This document shows positions 61,501-64,000 of a stretch of DNA of 64,000 nt, piece after piece. A program made the position numbers and the translations under genes. The notes below the pieces were generated by a model that worked only from the letters and a program-made list of their open reading frames with translations, made no database searches and was not told the origin of the DNA. The stretch comes from Brachionus manjavacas. Taxonomy: Eukaryota; Rotifera; Eurotatoria; Ploima; Brachionidae. The DNA lies in NCBI GenBank assembly GCA_019054805.1, contig JAHQIY010000002.1, positions 9,424,001 to 9,488,000 of the forward strand, given 5' to 3'. Within the stretch, counting starts at the first letter, position 1; each line of letters opens with the position of its first letter.

Positions 61501-64000
61501 TGAAATTTGCTTTTCTTTGTCATTTAAAGCTGAATCATATTCCTTTAGCTTTTTATCTTTATCATTAAGCAAATCATCTTTATGCTTAATCTCTTAAAAG
61601 TAAAAATGTTGATAAATCTAAAAATATTCAATATTTCATCAAAAAGTGAATATAACTTGATCTTTTGACGTTCGTAATTTTTCAAAGATCGCTTTCTGGT
61701 CCGATTCGAGATTCGACATCATATTCTCATTTTCTTTTATTTTTTGCTATAATTCATTTCGAAGCTGATCTTCTGCTGTTAATTTTCCATTGTTTTCTTT
61801 CAGAACTAATTTTCTATTTCAAATATATATGTAAAATTGAATTAAAGAATGAAGGGTTAGGTGAATATAAAATAGTTTTACTTGTTGATTTAATTTTCGA
61901 CAAATTTTGTTTCTCAGTTTTATTCCTAAATTTAAGATCAGAAATTTGCTTTTTTGGTCATCCAGTGCTGAATCATTTTCCTTTAGCTTTTTATCTTTAT
62001 CATTAAGCATATCATCTTTATTCTTGATCTCTTAAAAATAAAAATGATGATGAATAAAAAAATTCATTATTTCATCAAATAGTGATTGTACATTGATCTT
62101 TTGACGTTGGTAATTTTTCAAAGATCGTTTTCCGGTCCTATTCGTTATTCGACGTCAAACTCTCATTTTCGTTTATTTTTTGCTCTAATTCTTTTAGAAG
62201 CTGATCTTTTGCTGATAATTTTTCATTGTTTTCTTTCAGAACTAATTTTGTATTTTAAATATTCATAAAAATTTGAAATAAAGAATGAAGTAAAATAGTT
62301 TTTCTTGTTGATTTAATTGTCGACAAATTTTGTTTTTCAGTTTTAATCGCAAATTTGAGATCAGAAATTTGCTTTTTTTGTCATCCAGTGCTAATTAATT
62401 ATCCTTTAGCTTTTTATCTTTATCATTAAGCAAATCATCTTTATGCTCAATGTCTTAAAAGTAAAAATGATGATAAATAAAAAAATATTCAATATTTCAT
62501 CAAATAGTGATTGTAACTTGATCTTTTGACGTTCGTAATTTTTCAAAGATCGCTTTCTGGTCCTATTCGAGATTCGACGTCATACTCTCATTTTCGTTTA
62601 TTTTTTGCTCTAATTCTTTTAGAAGTTGATCTTTTGCTGCTAATTTTTCATTGTTTTCTTTCAGAACTACTTTTATATTTAAATATTTATGTAAAATTGA
62701 CTTAAAGAATGAAGTAAAATAGTTTTACTTGTTGATTTAATTGTCGACAAATTATGTTTCTCAGTTTTATTCGAAAATTTGAGATCAGAATTTCGCTTTT
62801 CTCTGTCGTCTAGTGCTAAATAATTATCCTTTAGCTTTTTATCTTTATCATTAAGCAAATCATCTTTATGCTTAATCTCTTAAAAATAAAAATGATGATA
62901 AATAAAAAAATATTCAATATTTCATCAAAAAGTGAATATAACTTGATCTTTTGACGTTCGTTTTTTTTCAAAGATCGCTTTCTGTTCCTATTCAAGATTC
63001 GACGTCATACTCTCATTGTCGTTAATTTTTTGCTCTAATTCTTTTTGAAGCTGATTTTTTGCTTTTGATTTTTAATTGTTTTCTTTCAGAACTAATTTTG
63101 TATTTCAAATATATATGTAAAATTGAATTAAAGAAATAAGTAAAATAGTTTTACTTCTTGATTTAATTGTCGACAAATTTTTTTCTCAGTTTTATTCCCA
63201 AATTTAAGATCAGAAATTTGCTTTTTTTGTCGTCTAGTGCTAAATAATTATCCTTTAGCTTTTTATCTTTATCATTAAGCAAATCGTCTTTATGCTTAAT
63301 CTCTTAAAAATAAAAATGATGATAAATAAAAAAATATTCAATGTTTCATCAAAAAGTGAATATAACTTGATCTTTTGACGTTCGTTATTTTTCAAAGATC
63401 GCTTTCTGGGCCTATTCGAGATTCGACGTCATACTCTCATTTTCGTTTATTTTTTGCTCTAATTCTTTTAGAAGTTGATCTTTTGCTGCTAATTTTTCAT
63501 TGTTTTCTTTCAGAACTACTTTTATATTTAAATATTTATGTAAAATTGTTTTAAAGAATGAAGTAAAATAGTTTTACTTGTTGATTTAATTGTCGACAAA
63601 TTTTGTTTCTCAGTTTTATACGCAAATTTGAGATCAGAAATTTGCTTTTCTTTACAATCTAGTGCTAATTTATTGTCCTTTAGCTTTTTATCTTTATCAT
63701 TAAGCAAATCTTCTTTATGCTTAATCTCTTAAAAATAAAAATGATTATGAATAAAAAAATTCATTATTTCATCAAATAGTGATTGTACCTTGATCTTTTG
63801 ACGTTCGTATTTTTTCAAAGATCGCTTTCTGTTCCTATTCGAGATTCGACGTCATGCTCTCATTTTCGTTTATTTTTTGCTCTAATTCTTTTAGAAGCTG
63901 ATTTTTTGCTTTTGATTTTTAATTGTTTTCTTTCAGAACTAATTTTGTATTACAAATATATTTGTAAAAATGAATTAAAGAATGAAGTAAAATAGTTTTT
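46572..64000 (-). repeat. Coiled-coil exon-pair tandem array, subfamily B (~41 units of ~424 bp), runs off the window
   Basis: Same exon A / exon B layout as the first array, but a distinct subfamily: introns contain GATGATAAAT and TCAAAAAGTGAATATAAC, and exon B reads AAGCTGATC where A units read CGCTGATC. Most exon B copies carry CGAATAGGAC, a TAG in place of the Ser codon TCG of subfamily A. Exceptions without it include units near 46.82, 51.94, 52.79, 55.34, 56.62, 57.46 and 61.70 kb. A second lineage has CAATTAAAAATC (TAA) in exon B, and many exon A copies have TATTAATTAG (TAA). This half is therefore largely non-coding, although splice sites are mostly preserved. The array continues beyond the window end. 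Confidence 0.85.

Noticed and set aside
47644-63995. Recurrent plus-strand ORFs of ~62-70 codons (MTFVIFQRSLSGPIRDS... type)
   Set aside because: They are the antisense shadow of exon B, repeated because the array repeats. The minus-strand reading has conserved splice sites and coiled-coil periodicity.

Overview
The window is very AT-rich eukaryotic DNA with short GT-AG introns (mostly 47-62 bp where I could phase them). It contains a decayed SETD1-type histone methyltransferase (RRM plus SET) of animal type. Together these suggest a compact, AT-rich invertebrate genome. A monogonont rotifer would fit, but that identification is a guess. No rRNA, intact tRNA, CRISPR or bacterial operon was seen.

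Layout: (1) 1-5.1 kb is non-coding and holds a ~4.3-kb foldback element with ~350-bp inverted ends, small hairpins, a 113-bp tandem repeat and a GTA microsatellite. (2) 5.1-25.66 kb is a tandem array of about 48 units of ~425 bp. Each unit is a minus-strand exon pair: two 150-nt phase-1 exons, each with its own short intron, together encoding 100 residues of coiled coil. (3) 25,663-46,571 is a 20.9-kb transposon with ~449-bp terminal inverted repeats, flanked by TTTACTTGC / TTTACTTGT (an 8-9 bp target duplication). (4) 46.57-64.0 kb is about 41 more coiled-coil units of a different, mostly stop-bearing subfamily, running off the window. The transposon therefore sits inside one array unit, and neighbouring units supply the empty-site sequence.

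The transposon is the most interesting part. All its recognisable genes are on the minus strand: a six-exon gene with a possible helix-hairpin-helix; a JAMM/MPN-like putative deubiquitinase; a MULE-like DDE transposase followed, across one frame break, by a Ulp1/C48 SUMO-protease domain with a full H-D-Q-C set and a C-terminal RING-H2 finger; and a many-exon coiled-coil protein with two MYT1-type C2HC zinc fingers and a C-terminal basic motif like those of large algal viruses. The element thus carries three ubiquitin/SUMO-type activities beside its transposase. It also holds a GC-rich, broken SETD1 copy, a tandem array of ~134-bp palindromes, and a scrambled duplication of two of its own genes.

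Inference: this is a giant MULE-like (or Zisupton-like) element that captured a host chromatin gene and landed in a coiled-coil exon array. The two array halves may have evolved separately since. Several ORF breaks would be repaired by one extra A in an A-tract, so sequencing or assembly error must be excluded before calling these genes dead.
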